Positions 14,474 through 21,878 of a stretch of 25,564 bases of DNA are shown here, in pieces. The position numbers and the translations under genes are program-made. Source of the stretch: a virus. The stretch is taken from positions 1 through 25,564 of IMG/VR virus record IMGVR_UViG_3300036859_000582; one strand, written 5' to 3'. Under the pieces are notes generated by a model. It was given only the letters and a program-made list of their open reading frames with translations. It ran no database searches and had not been told where the DNA came from. Within the stretch, counting starts at the first letter, position 1. Each line of letters begins with the position of its first letter.

Positions 14474-16989
14474 GAGGCCGCCTCGCTCCGGGCTTCGTCC
14501 AGCTCAAGCATTTCGAAGAGCGTGGGCACCGGCCGGTTGGCCGCCGCCTCGACCACGTACCGCGCGCCATCCCGGAAGTACGTCGGGCTCAGCTCAATCC
14601 CGATCGCGCGCCGCTTGAGCGCGACCGCCCGGTAGGGGACCGTCATCAAGCCGGCGAAGGGATCGAACACCGTTTCGCCGGGCATGGAGAGCTGCGTGAT
14701 TAGCCGGTCGACGAGGTCAAATTGGATCGGGCACAAATGCATCTCGCGCCCCTTCGCCTCCTGCATCGTGTTCAGCGTCCGCATCCGGGCGACGTCGGTC
14801 CAGACGTCCGGGTGCCAGCTGTGCGGCGGCAGGAGCATGAAGGTCACCGGCAGCCGGCGCCCCTGCTCCAACGCCTCCTGGAGCTTGGCGTGATGATCGG
14901 CGTCGTAGGGATGGCTCAGCGAGTACCGCTTGAACAGCCGATACATCACGTCATGCGCCAGGCCCTCCAGATCCTCGGGCGCGAGCAGGCGGTTGCCGTT
15001 CGACCGCTGGAAGGCGTGCGCGTCGATCTGCCACCGCCCAAGGGAATAGCTGTCCTTCGACTTCACGACCGGGATGTCGGCGTAGCCGTTCGAGCGATCG
15101 GTCGGCGGCTTCCGGAACAGCAGCAAGTACTCCGGCATGCCACAGCCCATCCGCGACCCGTCCCTGCACTGCTCGGTATAGCCCAGCCGGTAGGTCTGGT
15201 TGTTCTCTCGGACCACGTCGGTCACGATCGTCTTCATGCCAAGGTATCCGAAGCCGTGCCGCTGGTAGTGTGTGATGGCCTCGGCGTGGAGCGGGGCCAC
15301 CGTCTGGAACCCGAGCCCCAGCATCCCGCTCGGAACGATCCGGTCCTTGACGTGGATGACCATCACCCGCCCGGGCTCGAGCACGCGCAGCAGCTCGGGG
15401 GTGAGGAAGTCCATCTGCTCCCAGAACTCGGCGTGCGATTCCGAGTGCCCGAAGTCGTTGTAGGTGGGCGTGTACTCGTACTGGGTGGCGAATGGGATGC
15501 TGGTGACGATCAGGTCGACGCTATCCGACTCCAGCGTCCGCGTCTCCTCCACGCAGTCGTTCTGGATGAGCCGGTAGCCGTCGCCCTGGACCTCGAGGCG
15601 CTCGACACCGATCGCCCGCTGTAGCGCCTGCACCATCGAGGCCTGCGCGAGCCCGTACTCGCGCACGATCGCCCGCATCTGCTCGGTCTGCTCGTTGTAG
15701 CGCGCCCACTTCTCCTCGAGAATCTTCCGGATCGGTCGCTCGGCCTCGGAGTAGATCAGGTCGATGCGCACGCGCTTGGTCTGCAGGAAGCGGTGCAGGC
15801 GGTGAATCGCTTGGATGAAATCGTGAAACTTGAACCCGATGCCGAGGAACACCGCCCACGCGCAGAACCGCTGGAAGTTGCAACCGGCGCCGGCGAGCAC
15901 CGGCTTGGCGGCGAGCTCGGCGATCTTCCCGTCCGAGAACCGGATGACCGACGCCTCACGGGCGTCGAGGTCCTGGTTGCCGTAGACCGCCACCACGTCC
16001 GGGATCGCCGCCTGGATCGCCTCGCGTTCTGCCTCCAGGTCGTGCCAGATCAGCCGGTGGGCGCTCGGATCCTCGGCGCGCAGCTCCATCAGCTTCGCGA
16101 CCCGCGAGGGGAGACTGCCGCGCTTCTCGCGCGAGGCCTGGCTCACCCCGAGGCTCGCGTCCTGGAAGAGCCGCGCCTGGCCGTCGCGCTCGGGTGCGGC
16201 CGCGGCGTGATCGCTCGCCACCTCGTGCCAGCGCACATCCAGCTCGGGCAGGATGTAGCCGTGATCGGGGAAGCCGAGGTCCGACGGCCGGTAGAGAAAC
16301 AGCGCCCACGACGCCACCCAGAGCCAGAACTCCCGCTCCTTGTGCGGGTGCAGGGTCAGCTGGTCGGCCTTCGTCGAGTCGCGCTTGAACCACCGTGTCT
16401 TCGCCTGGCCCACATCCATCACGTCGAGGAAGGCGGCGTAGGCCAGCAGCTCGATGTATTCGTTGGGGTCGGGCGTGGCCGTGGCGACGAACCGGTACGT
16501 CGCCGTCCCCTCGAACACCCGCATGAACTCGCGGAAGGTCTTGGTGCCGCCGAACCCGCGCAGCACCGCCGCCTCGTCCAGGCTGACGACGGTGAAGCTG
16601 CGCGGGTCGAGCTTCTGGTCCCGCACGGTCTCGTAGTTGGTGAGGTAGATGCCGGCCGCACCCGCTTCCTCAATCCGGCGGATGAACGTCACCGTGAGGC
16701 CGAGCATCGTGGCGTCGCGCTTGAACTCCTGGCGCACGCCGAGCGGCAGCACGATCAGGCCGCGGCCGCCCGCCTTCTGCAGGATGAGCCGGACGATCTC
16801 GAGCTGGATGATGGTCTTGCCGAGGCCGAACGCCGCGAAGATCGCGCGCCGCCCACCCCGCAGGGCCCACAGCACGATCGCCACCTGGTGCGGCTTGAGC
16901 AGCGGATTCACCTCGTCGGCGGAGACCTCGAACCCGGTCGCCGTGGCGAGCTTCGCCTTCCGCTCAAGGAACGCGCGGTAGTCGGTCAC
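14470..16989 (-). CDS. SF2 helicase fused to an N-type DNA methyltransferase
   Basis: This 839-aa protein joins two enzymes. Residues 30-440 are a superfamily 2 helicase: Walker A AAFGLGKT (52-59), DEAA (138-141), TATP (170-173) and a C-terminal motif QAIHRLHRFLQTK (393-405), which departs from the canonical QxxGRxxR. Residues 470-820 are an amino-methyltransferase with the catalytic motif as TSIPF (496-500) in place of the usual DPPY/SPPY, and the SAM-binding motif FDPFAG (775-780) with IGIELS (796-801) near the end, giving the catalytic-then-SAM order of beta-class enzymes. It may methylate phage DNA while translocating. Target base and site cannot be read from the sequence. Confidence 0.85.
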   Translation of the reverse strand: MTDYRAFLERKAKLATATGFEVSADEVNPLLKPHQVAIVLWALRGGRRAIFAAFGLGKTIIQLEIVRLILQKAGGRGLIVLPLGVRQEFKRDATMLGLTVTFIRRIEEAGAAGIYLTNYETVRDQKLDPRSFTVVSLDEAAVLRGFGGTKTFREFMRVFEGTATYRFVATATPDPNEYIELLAYAAFLDVMDVGQAKTRWFKRDSTKADQLTLHPHKEREFWLWVASWALFLYRPSDLGFPDHGYILPELDVRWHEVASDHAAAAPERDGQARLFQDASLGVSQASREKRGSLPSRVAKLMELRAEDPSAHRLIWHDLEAEREAIQAAIPDVVAVYGNQDLDAREASVIRFSDGKIAELAAKPVLAGAGCNFQRFCAWAVFLGIGFKFHDFIQAIHRLHRFLQTKRVRIDLIYSEAERPIRKILEEKWARYNEQTEQMRAIVREYGLAQASMVQALQRAIGVERLEVQGDGYRLIQNDCVEETRTLESDSVDLIVTSIPFATQYEYTPTYNDFGHSESHAEFWEQMDFLTPELLRVLEPGRVMVIHVKDRIVPSGMLGLGFQTVAPLHAEAITHYQRHGFGYLGMKTIVTDVVRENNQTYRLGYTEQCRDGSRMGCGMPEYLLLFRKPPTDRSNGYADIPVVKSKDSYSLGRWQIDAHAFQRSNGNRLLAPEDLEGLAHDVMYRLFKRYSLSHPYDADHHAKLQEALEQGRRLPVTFMLLPPHSWHPDVWTDVARMRTLNTMQEAKGREMHLCPIQFDLVDRLITQLSMPGETVFDPFAGLMTVPYRAVALKRRAIGIELSPTYFRDGARYVVEAAANRPVPTLFEMLELDEARSEAAS

Positions 16990-17165
16990 GACCCCGCCTT
17001 ATCCACTGCACGGACAAACGTGACGATCACCTTGCGTGCCCAGACCTCAGCGATCAGCTGGCACTTCTCATCGTCGCGCCAGTGCATCGACTCCCGCAGC
17101 GAGCGGCCAGCCGCTATGAGCGCCTTCTCTGAAAGCGAGCGGGTGTCGATCGTGGCGCGGCTCAC
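16986..17165 (-). CDS. small 59-aa hypothetical protein
   Basis: A short frame from GTG at 17165 to TGA at 16986 begins VSRATIDTRSLSEKALIAAG and ends VWARKVIVTFVRAVDKAGS. Both ends overlap neighbouring genes by 4 bases (GTGA on each side), the same pattern as the rest of the operon, which supports it being real. It is helical and basic with one Cys. No family is recognised. Confidence 0.65.
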   Translation of the reverse strand: MSRATIDTRSLSEKALIAAGRSLRESMHWRDDEKCQLIAEVWARKVIVTFVRAVDKAGS

Positions 17166-17524
17166 TTGCGCTGCTCCAGTAGTTCACGAGGGAGTTCTAA
17201 TGTTCGGGTGATCCGTTCCGTCATTTCATCCACGAACCCGGCTAATCCCTCCTCGCGCGCACGGCGGCGTAGCTTCATGGTCGCCGCTACGAAGTGGCGG
17301 TCTACCTCAATCGCTCCCCGCTGCACCGCAGCTTCCCGCCGGCGCGGGTTCAGGTCGTAGTGCGGGAGGCGTGGGTCGTCCTGGAACCAGTCGCGCCGCA
17401 GTCCGAGGCCTCGGGCGAACGGGTGCAATTCTTCTGGGGAGTCTGCGAAGAGGTGGCACGAGGACCAGAACGGCCACCGGCGGCTGCGCACGGTGCGGAT
17501 GAGGGAATCCACGTACACGCTCAC
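17162..17524 (-). CDS. DUF4031-family protein
   Basis: A 120-aa protein of the DUF4031 type, a small domain common in phages and actinobacteria whose function is not established. Visible features: VYVDS at the N-terminus, WSSCHLFADSPEELHPFARGLGLRRDWFQ (about residues 20-48), and LPHYDLNPRRREAAVQRGAIEVD (53-75), which is the signature stretch. The DNA in the first half is of lower GC than the neighbours. It is coupled to the SNF2 helicase stop by a GTGA overlap. Confidence 0.8.
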   Translation of the reverse strand: MSVYVDSLIRTVRSRRWPFWSSCHLFADSPEELHPFARGLGLRRDWFQDDPRLPHYDLNPRRREAAVQRGAIEVDRHFVAATMKLRRRAREEGLAGFVDEMTERITRTLELPRELLEQRK

Positions 17525-19191
17525 GCGGCCAGTCCTCGCTGCTCCAAGTACGCGGCGGCGAGCCGTCGCACGTGCCCGCCATCGAGCGCGAGCTTCTCGA
17601 TCAGCTCCGCGTGCGGGTCCCGGATCGCCTCACTCTGCTGCCGCTTGATGCCGTTGATGTCGGCGACGACCGGGTCGGAGCCAGCATCGGCGAGGAGGAA
17701 GTAGGCGAGGACCGGCTCGTCCTGGCCATCACGGTGGATGCGGCCAATGCATTGCTCGTGCACGCCCGGGCTCCAGTCGAGTTCCCCGAACACGACGGTG
17801 CGGCACACCTGCTGGAGGCCGTCGAGGCCCATGCCCGCGCGCAGCGAGACGATCAACACCTTCGAGTCGCCCGCGACGAATGCCTGCTTCGAGGCGTCCT
17901 TCTCGTTCGGCGACTCGTCGCCCGTGTAGAACACCGGTTTCAAGTCGTCTAACTCGTCCCGCCAGACCGCGTACACGGCCTTGTGCCAGCCGTAGAGGAC
18001 AACCTTCCCCTCGCTCTCGCAGAGCAGGCGGACGAACGCGGCGACGTGCGGGGCCTTGGCCACGCCGGTGGCCTGGCGCAGCAGCATGCTCAGCTCCTCG
18101 GACGCGTGGAGCTTCTGACCCCGGAAGGCCTCGCCCTGCCTGAGGATGGTCCGCGCCAGCTCAGCGGCGGTGACGCTCACCGCCTCGAGCGCGTGGGGGT
18201 CGGCATCGATCTCGTGCACCACCCGCGTGACCTCGGGTAGCTCCCGCCCCACGTCCTTGCGGGTGCGGCGGAGCATCAGCCCCTGATCGCGGAGGTAGCT
18301 CCCGAACGCCTTAGGGTCATCGATCTTCGCCTTATCACCCCAGTCGCCGCGGTTGCACCACTCGCGACCGAACTCCTGCCGGCTGCCCAGCGCGTCGGGC
18401 GCAATGCAGCTCATCACGGCGTACATCTCGGAGCCATAGTTGTAGATCGGGGTTGCGGAGAGGCCCAGGCGGTAGCGCGCATTGGCCGCCAGGTGGGCCG
18501 CCGCCGAGTACTTCTGGGACTCGGTCCGTCGCAGCTCCTGTACCTCGTCGAACACGACCGTCTTGATCACGGGCGCCAGGACGTCGGCCCACCCGCCGAG
18601 CTTGTGGTAGCTGCTCACGATCACATCGGGGAACGGCTCGATGGGGTAGGGGCTCCCGCGCTTCAGGATGTGGGCGCGAAGCCCGGGCGCGAACTTCGCC
18701 AGCTCGGCTACCCACTGCCGCTGCAGGTGGGTCAGCGCGACGACCAACGCCGGCCGGGTGGATGGGTCGGTGAGCGCCGCGATCGCGAGCGCCGTCTTGC
18801 CGAGTCCCACGTCGTCGGCGCACAACAGATGGCCGGAGCGGAGCAGCATCTCGGCGGCCAGCGCCTGGTAGTCGCGCGGCGGCAGGGCCATGGTGAAGGC
18901 GCGCGGCACGATCACCGAGTCGAGAACCTGGCGGATTGTCAGCTGCCGCTCGTCGTACGCCTCGGCCTGCGCGCGTAGGTACTCCCTCGCGTCCTCTGGC
19001 ATGTCCATCGGGAACCGCTGGAGGAACCACAGCAGCTCGCGGCAATTCTCCAGCGTGTCGCTCAGGAAGAGGAAGTCGTGACCGCGCTTGTCGATGCGCT
19101 CGAACACCCGCTTCAGCCGGAGGCGCACCTGCGGCTGCGTCTTGATGATCCAGACGCCGCTGTTGTTGCGGTGGACGGTGCCGTAGCTCAC
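17521..19191 (-). CDS. SNF2-family DEAD-like helicase
   Basis: This 556-aa protein is an SNF2-type superfamily 2 ATPase that remodels or unwinds DNA. Motifs in order: the Q-motif-like LPPRDYQALAAEMLLRSG (103-120), Walker A DDVGLGKT (126-133), Walker B DEVQ (215-218), SATP (245-248) and the C-terminal motif QCIGRIHRDGQ (480-490), the standard SNF2 arginine-finger motif. A 100-residue N-terminal region resembles the HARP-like or accessory part of phage SNF2 helicases. It is coupled (GTGA) to the truncated cytosine methyltransferase upstream, and these may work together in DNA modification or replication. Confidence 0.9.
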   Translation of the reverse strand: MSYGTVHRNNSGVWIIKTQPQVRLRLKRVFERIDKRGHDFLFLSDTLENCRELLWFLQRFPMDMPEDAREYLRAQAEAYDERQLTIRQVLDSVIVPRAFTMALPPRDYQALAAEMLLRSGHLLCADDVGLGKTALAIAALTDPSTRPALVVALTHLQRQWVAELAKFAPGLRAHILKRGSPYPIEPFPDVIVSSYHKLGGWADVLAPVIKTVVFDEVQELRRTESQKYSAAAHLAANARYRLGLSATPIYNYGSEMYAVMSCIAPDALGSRQEFGREWCNRGDWGDKAKIDDPKAFGSYLRDQGLMLRRTRKDVGRELPEVTRVVHEIDADPHALEAVSVTAAELARTILRQGEAFRGQKLHASEELSMLLRQATGVAKAPHVAAFVRLLCESEGKVVLYGWHKAVYAVWRDELDDLKPVFYTGDESPNEKDASKQAFVAGDSKVLIVSLRAGMGLDGLQQVCRTVVFGELDWSPGVHEQCIGRIHRDGQDEPVLAYFLLADAGSDPVVADINGIKRQQSEAIRDPHAELIEKLALDGGHVRRLAAAYLEQRGLAA

Positions 19192-20180
19192 TGGAGACCG
19201 CCCATCAGCGGCACCACGGTGACGCTCTTACCGAGGATCTCGCTCGGCTGGCGGGCGAGCTGCCGCCGATCGGTGACGAGCACCACCGGCCGGACGCGGC
19301 CGCTGTCGGTGGTCATGTTCGTCCGCACGACCAGCGCCATGCGACCATACTTGTCGAGGCCGTACCGAATCCGCTCAAGCGTGCGGGGCCGGAGCGGGCG
19401 TTTCCGATCACCGATTCGCTCAGCCGGGAGGCTCAGATCGATCGCGTTCAGGCCGGCGTAGTAGAACGGGACCACCTCGGTGCGGCAGCCGGGGCAGGTG
19501 TAGATGTACTGCTGCCGGTACTTGCCAGTCCGACGGTTATTCTTCCACGTCTGCCGCGACTCCACGACGCGCCCGCAGCCCGCGCACGGCGCCGGCGGCG
19601 TGTGATCCAGAAGCGGCGCGCGGTTCCCCTTCCGCCACAACACGATGTAGATGCGATCGCGCGACTGCGGTGTCGGGTGCGCGAACCGCGAATTGAGGGA
19701 GACGATCCGGTGCACATACCCGAGCTTGGCCATCGCCGCCAGCCACTCGGGGAACAGCTCCCACCGCGTCACCTCGATGACATTCTCGACGATGATCGCG
19801 TTGTAGCGGTGGTACTCGGCGAACCGCGGGACGTCCCACATGGTGGCACGCGATCGGATCGTCGCCGGGTCCTCAAGGTAGGGCCGGAAGATGTCACGCT
19901 GAGGCTGTGAGCGCCGACTCCCTCCCGCTGGCGAGTGCGTGGTGCACTCCGGGCTCGTGATCAGAATGTCGGTCGAGGGATAGCGCCGAGGATCCGCCGC
20001 GCTGACGTCCGTGCAGTCGTGATCGGTGTCCGGGAAGTTCGTGTTGTGGGTCTCGATCGCAAGTTTCCAGTGGTTCAGCGCCAGCCGTACCCGGATGCCC
20101 CGCGCCCGGGCGCCGAGGGAGGAACCGCCGGCGCCGCAGAACTGGTCCGTGCACGTGATGTCGGAGTTGCGCGGCGGCAT
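19188..20180 (-). CDS. C5-cytosine DNA methyltransferase, apparently lacking C-terminal motifs
   Basis: This 330-aa protein has motif I FCGAGGSSLG (14-23) for SAM binding, motif IV SPECTTHSPAG (76-86) with the catalytic Cys79, motif VI ENV (132-134) and motif VIII QSRDR (172-176). The middle carries CAGC (199-202) and CPGC (229-232), likely a zinc-binding part of the target-recognition region. The standard motifs IX (RExxRLQ) and X (GN-A/S-V), which normally close the SAM site, are not seen before the stop, so it is either truncated, a divergent form, or completed by another subunit. The ATG at 20180 is two bases after the preceding stop. Confidence 0.8.
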   Translation of the reverse strand: MPPRNSDITCTDQFCGAGGSSLGARARGIRVRLALNHWKLAIETHNTNFPDTDHDCTDVSAADPRRYPSTDILITSPECTTHSPAGGSRRSQPQRDIFRPYLEDPATIRSRATMWDVPRFAEYHRYNAIIVENVIEVTRWELFPEWLAAMAKLGYVHRIVSLNSRFAHPTPQSRDRIYIVLWRKGNRAPLLDHTPPAPCAGCGRVVESRQTWKNNRRTGKYRQQYIYTCPGCRTEVVPFYYAGLNAIDLSLPAERIGDRKRPLRPRTLERIRYGLDKYGRMALVVRTNMTTDSGRVRPVVLVTDRRQLARQPSEILGKSVTVVPLMGGLQ

Positions 20181-20181
20181 C

Positions 20182-20775
20182 TTACTCGGCCACGCCGGCG
20201 GCCGCGGGCGCGCCGGCCGGCTCCTGGAAGAGATCGCGCTGCACGCTCCGGACATCCCGACCAAAGTTCCTGAGGTCGAGCGTCCACAGCCCGTAGCGCC
20301 GCACGATCTCCCCGAACTCGGCGACGTCGGGGTGGCGCATGACGTAGAGGCCGCTGTCGCTGTCCTTGGCGCACCGACAGAGGTAGTGATCGACGCAGGC
20401 GAGACGCTGGAGTGGGGTGAACTGACCCCACGCGGTCCAGTTGAACTCGATGACGAAGTCGAGGCTCGTTAGATATTCGAGGAGCGCCGACGACCGACCC
20501 GCCTTGGCGTACTTCACCTGGCCGCCGCTGCGCATCTTCTCCCGAAACAGGTACGCGATGTTCGCGCCGACGAGCTCGCGCCGGAGGGCCTCGATCAGCA
20601 CGCCGCCGATCGCTTGCGGCTGGTCGGCCGCATGGAACGTCTGGCCCTCAGGCCAGGTGCCGGCGAGGACTGCGGTGTCGAGCGCCTTCTCGATCGCCTC
20701 GCGGTGGCCGCCCAGCTCTGCGGGGAGCGGCATCACCGGCGGGTCCAGCGTGAGACGCGTGGGTCGTTTCGTCAT
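20182..20775 (-). CDS. phage metallopeptidase-family protein with a degenerate zinc motif
   Basis: This 197-aa protein resembles the putative phage metallopeptidase family: ANIAYLFREKMRSGGQVKYAKAGRSSALLEYL (71-102), DFVIEFNWTAWGQFTPLQRLACVDH (106-130) and HPDVAEFGEIVRRYGLW (148-164) are its usual segments. The family motif HExxH here reads His130-Tyr131-Leu132-Cys133-Arg134, so the catalytic Glu and second His are missing. The change is not a simple frameshift. The start at 20775 is chosen because AAGGA lies just upstream; the longer frame has no such signal. It is likely non-catalytic, perhaps a DNA-bound or structural protein. Confidence 0.75.
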   Translation of the reverse strand: MTKRPTRLTLDPPVMPLPAELGGHREAIEKALDTAVLAGTWPEGQTFHAADQPQAIGGVLIEALRRELVGANIAYLFREKMRSGGQVKYAKAGRSSALLEYLTSLDFVIEFNWTAWGQFTPLQRLACVDHYLCRCAKDSDSGLYVMRHPDVAEFGEIVRRYGLWTLDLRNFGRDVRSVQRDLFQEPAGAPAAAGVAE

Positions 20776-20785
20776 GGCGCCGTCC

Positions 20786-21061
20786 TTAGAACGGTTCTTC
20801 GCCGGGTTCGCGCGTGGCGGCGGCGACCGAGTCGGTGCCAGATGAGACGCCGCGATCACGGAACTGCTGGTACGCCCAACACAGCCCACCCCAGAGAGTC
20901 TCGCCGATCTGAACCCACCGGCCCTCGACCTTGCGATAGCCAGACTGCACGCGCTGTCGAGTCTCGACGCAATGCGCCGCAAACTCGCAGGGCTTCGTCT
21001 CGTCATCGGCCGACCGGCAGATCGGTGACTCAGGGATCGTGTCGGGAACAGGGGCGCTCAC
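20786..21061 (-). CDS. small Cys-containing hypothetical protein, 91 aa
   Basis: A 91-aa protein with Cys15, Cys25, Cys31 and Cys61, which may bind a metal, and a compact hydrophobic middle (GYRKVEGRWVQIGETLWGGLCWAYQQFRDRG). No family is recognised. The GTG at 21061 overlaps the stop of the upstream winged-helix gene (GTGA); its TAA stop is directly joined to the ribosome-binding site of the next gene. Confidence 0.6.
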   Translation of the reverse strand: MSAPVPDTIPESPICRSADDETKPCEFAAHCVETRQRVQSGYRKVEGRWVQIGETLWGGLCWAYQQFRDRGVSSGTDSVAAATREPGEEPF

Positions 21062-21876
21062 TCGCCGACCGCCTTCCGATGCCGTGCCTGACGATCGGGC
21101 GGCTGACGCTTCAACCATTCGCGCACCAGCGCCTGCTCGTCATGGGTGAGCTGCTTGCCCTGGGTGAGCCGAATCAGCGCCAGCCCCTCTGCCCGGACGA
21201 CCTTCGGGTCGCGGAGCTCGTGGTGCCGACCGCCCGCCTCTCCCTCCTCAGTCTCTGGTGCGACTGCACCAACTCCCTCCTGCTGTTCCGGTGCCGTAAC
21301 TGCAGGTGAGAGCGTACTTTCGTACGTAGCTTCTGAGGTGGGAGGTGCCCCCCCGACCCCCCCAAGAGCGGCCGCCGTGCTGGTGGAACCCCGTCCGGGC
21401 CGGGGTGCTGAACCCGTCCGATAGCGGGTGCTGGACTCGTCAGCCGACGGGTCTATAGCCCGGCCTTCATCGGGCGCTTGACCCGCCCGCCCAGCGGCCC
21501 ACGCGAGGCGGGCGACCAGGTGCCGGTCGAACAGGAACGCGAGACCCGGGGCCTCCCGGTACGCGTCCCGAAGCACGCGCGCACGCGGCACGAACTCCGC
21601 CGGCATCAGGCACACCCAGCCGCGCTGCCGCGCGCCAGGCCGCGGGAGGCTCATCAACAGGCCCAGCTGCACCAGCCGCGCGCGGATGTCCTCGATGGTC
21701 TTGGGGCTGAGGTGCAGCCGCTGCGCGAGGGAGTCGGTCGCGATCCACGCGCCCTCGGGCCCGTTGTCGAGCGACCAGAGGTGGTAGTAGACGATCTTCT
21801 CGTTGGCCGACAACTCGCCGCACGCCCAGATCGTGCACAGGGCGACCAGATGCAGGCGCGGGGGACGCTCGATCAA
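21058..21876 (-). CDS. winged-helix protein, replication-initiator-like
   Basis: A 272-aa protein whose residues about 20-85 (ELSANEKIVYYHLWSL then IATDSLAQRLHLSPKTIEDIRARLVQLGLL) form a winged helix-turn-helix typical of small phage replication or transcription proteins. A long Ala/Gly/Pro/Ser linker follows, then a basic helical end. The start is uncertain: TTG at 21876 or the CTG at 21882; TTG is used here. The role could be origin binding, but no partner replication genes (primase, polymerase) lie nearby. Confidence 0.65.
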   Translation of the reverse strand: MIERPPRLHLVALCTIWACGELSANEKIVYYHLWSLDNGPEGAWIATDSLAQRLHLSPKTIEDIRARLVQLGLLMSLPRPGARQRGWVCLMPAEFVPRARVLRDAYREAPGLAFLFDRHLVARLAWAAGRAGQAPDEGRAIDPSADESSTRYRTGSAPRPGRGSTSTAAALGGVGGAPPTSEATYESTLSPAVTAPEQQEGVGAVAPETEEGEAGGRHHELRDPKVVRAEGLALIRLTQGKQLTHDEQALVREWLKRQPPDRQARHRKAVGE

Positions 21877-21878
21877 GG

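Noticed and set aside
14470-20180. A DISARM defence system.
   Set aside because: SNF2 helicase and methyltransferases occur, but no drmA, drmB (DUF1998) or drmC (PLD) gene is present; the gene set is only loosely similar.
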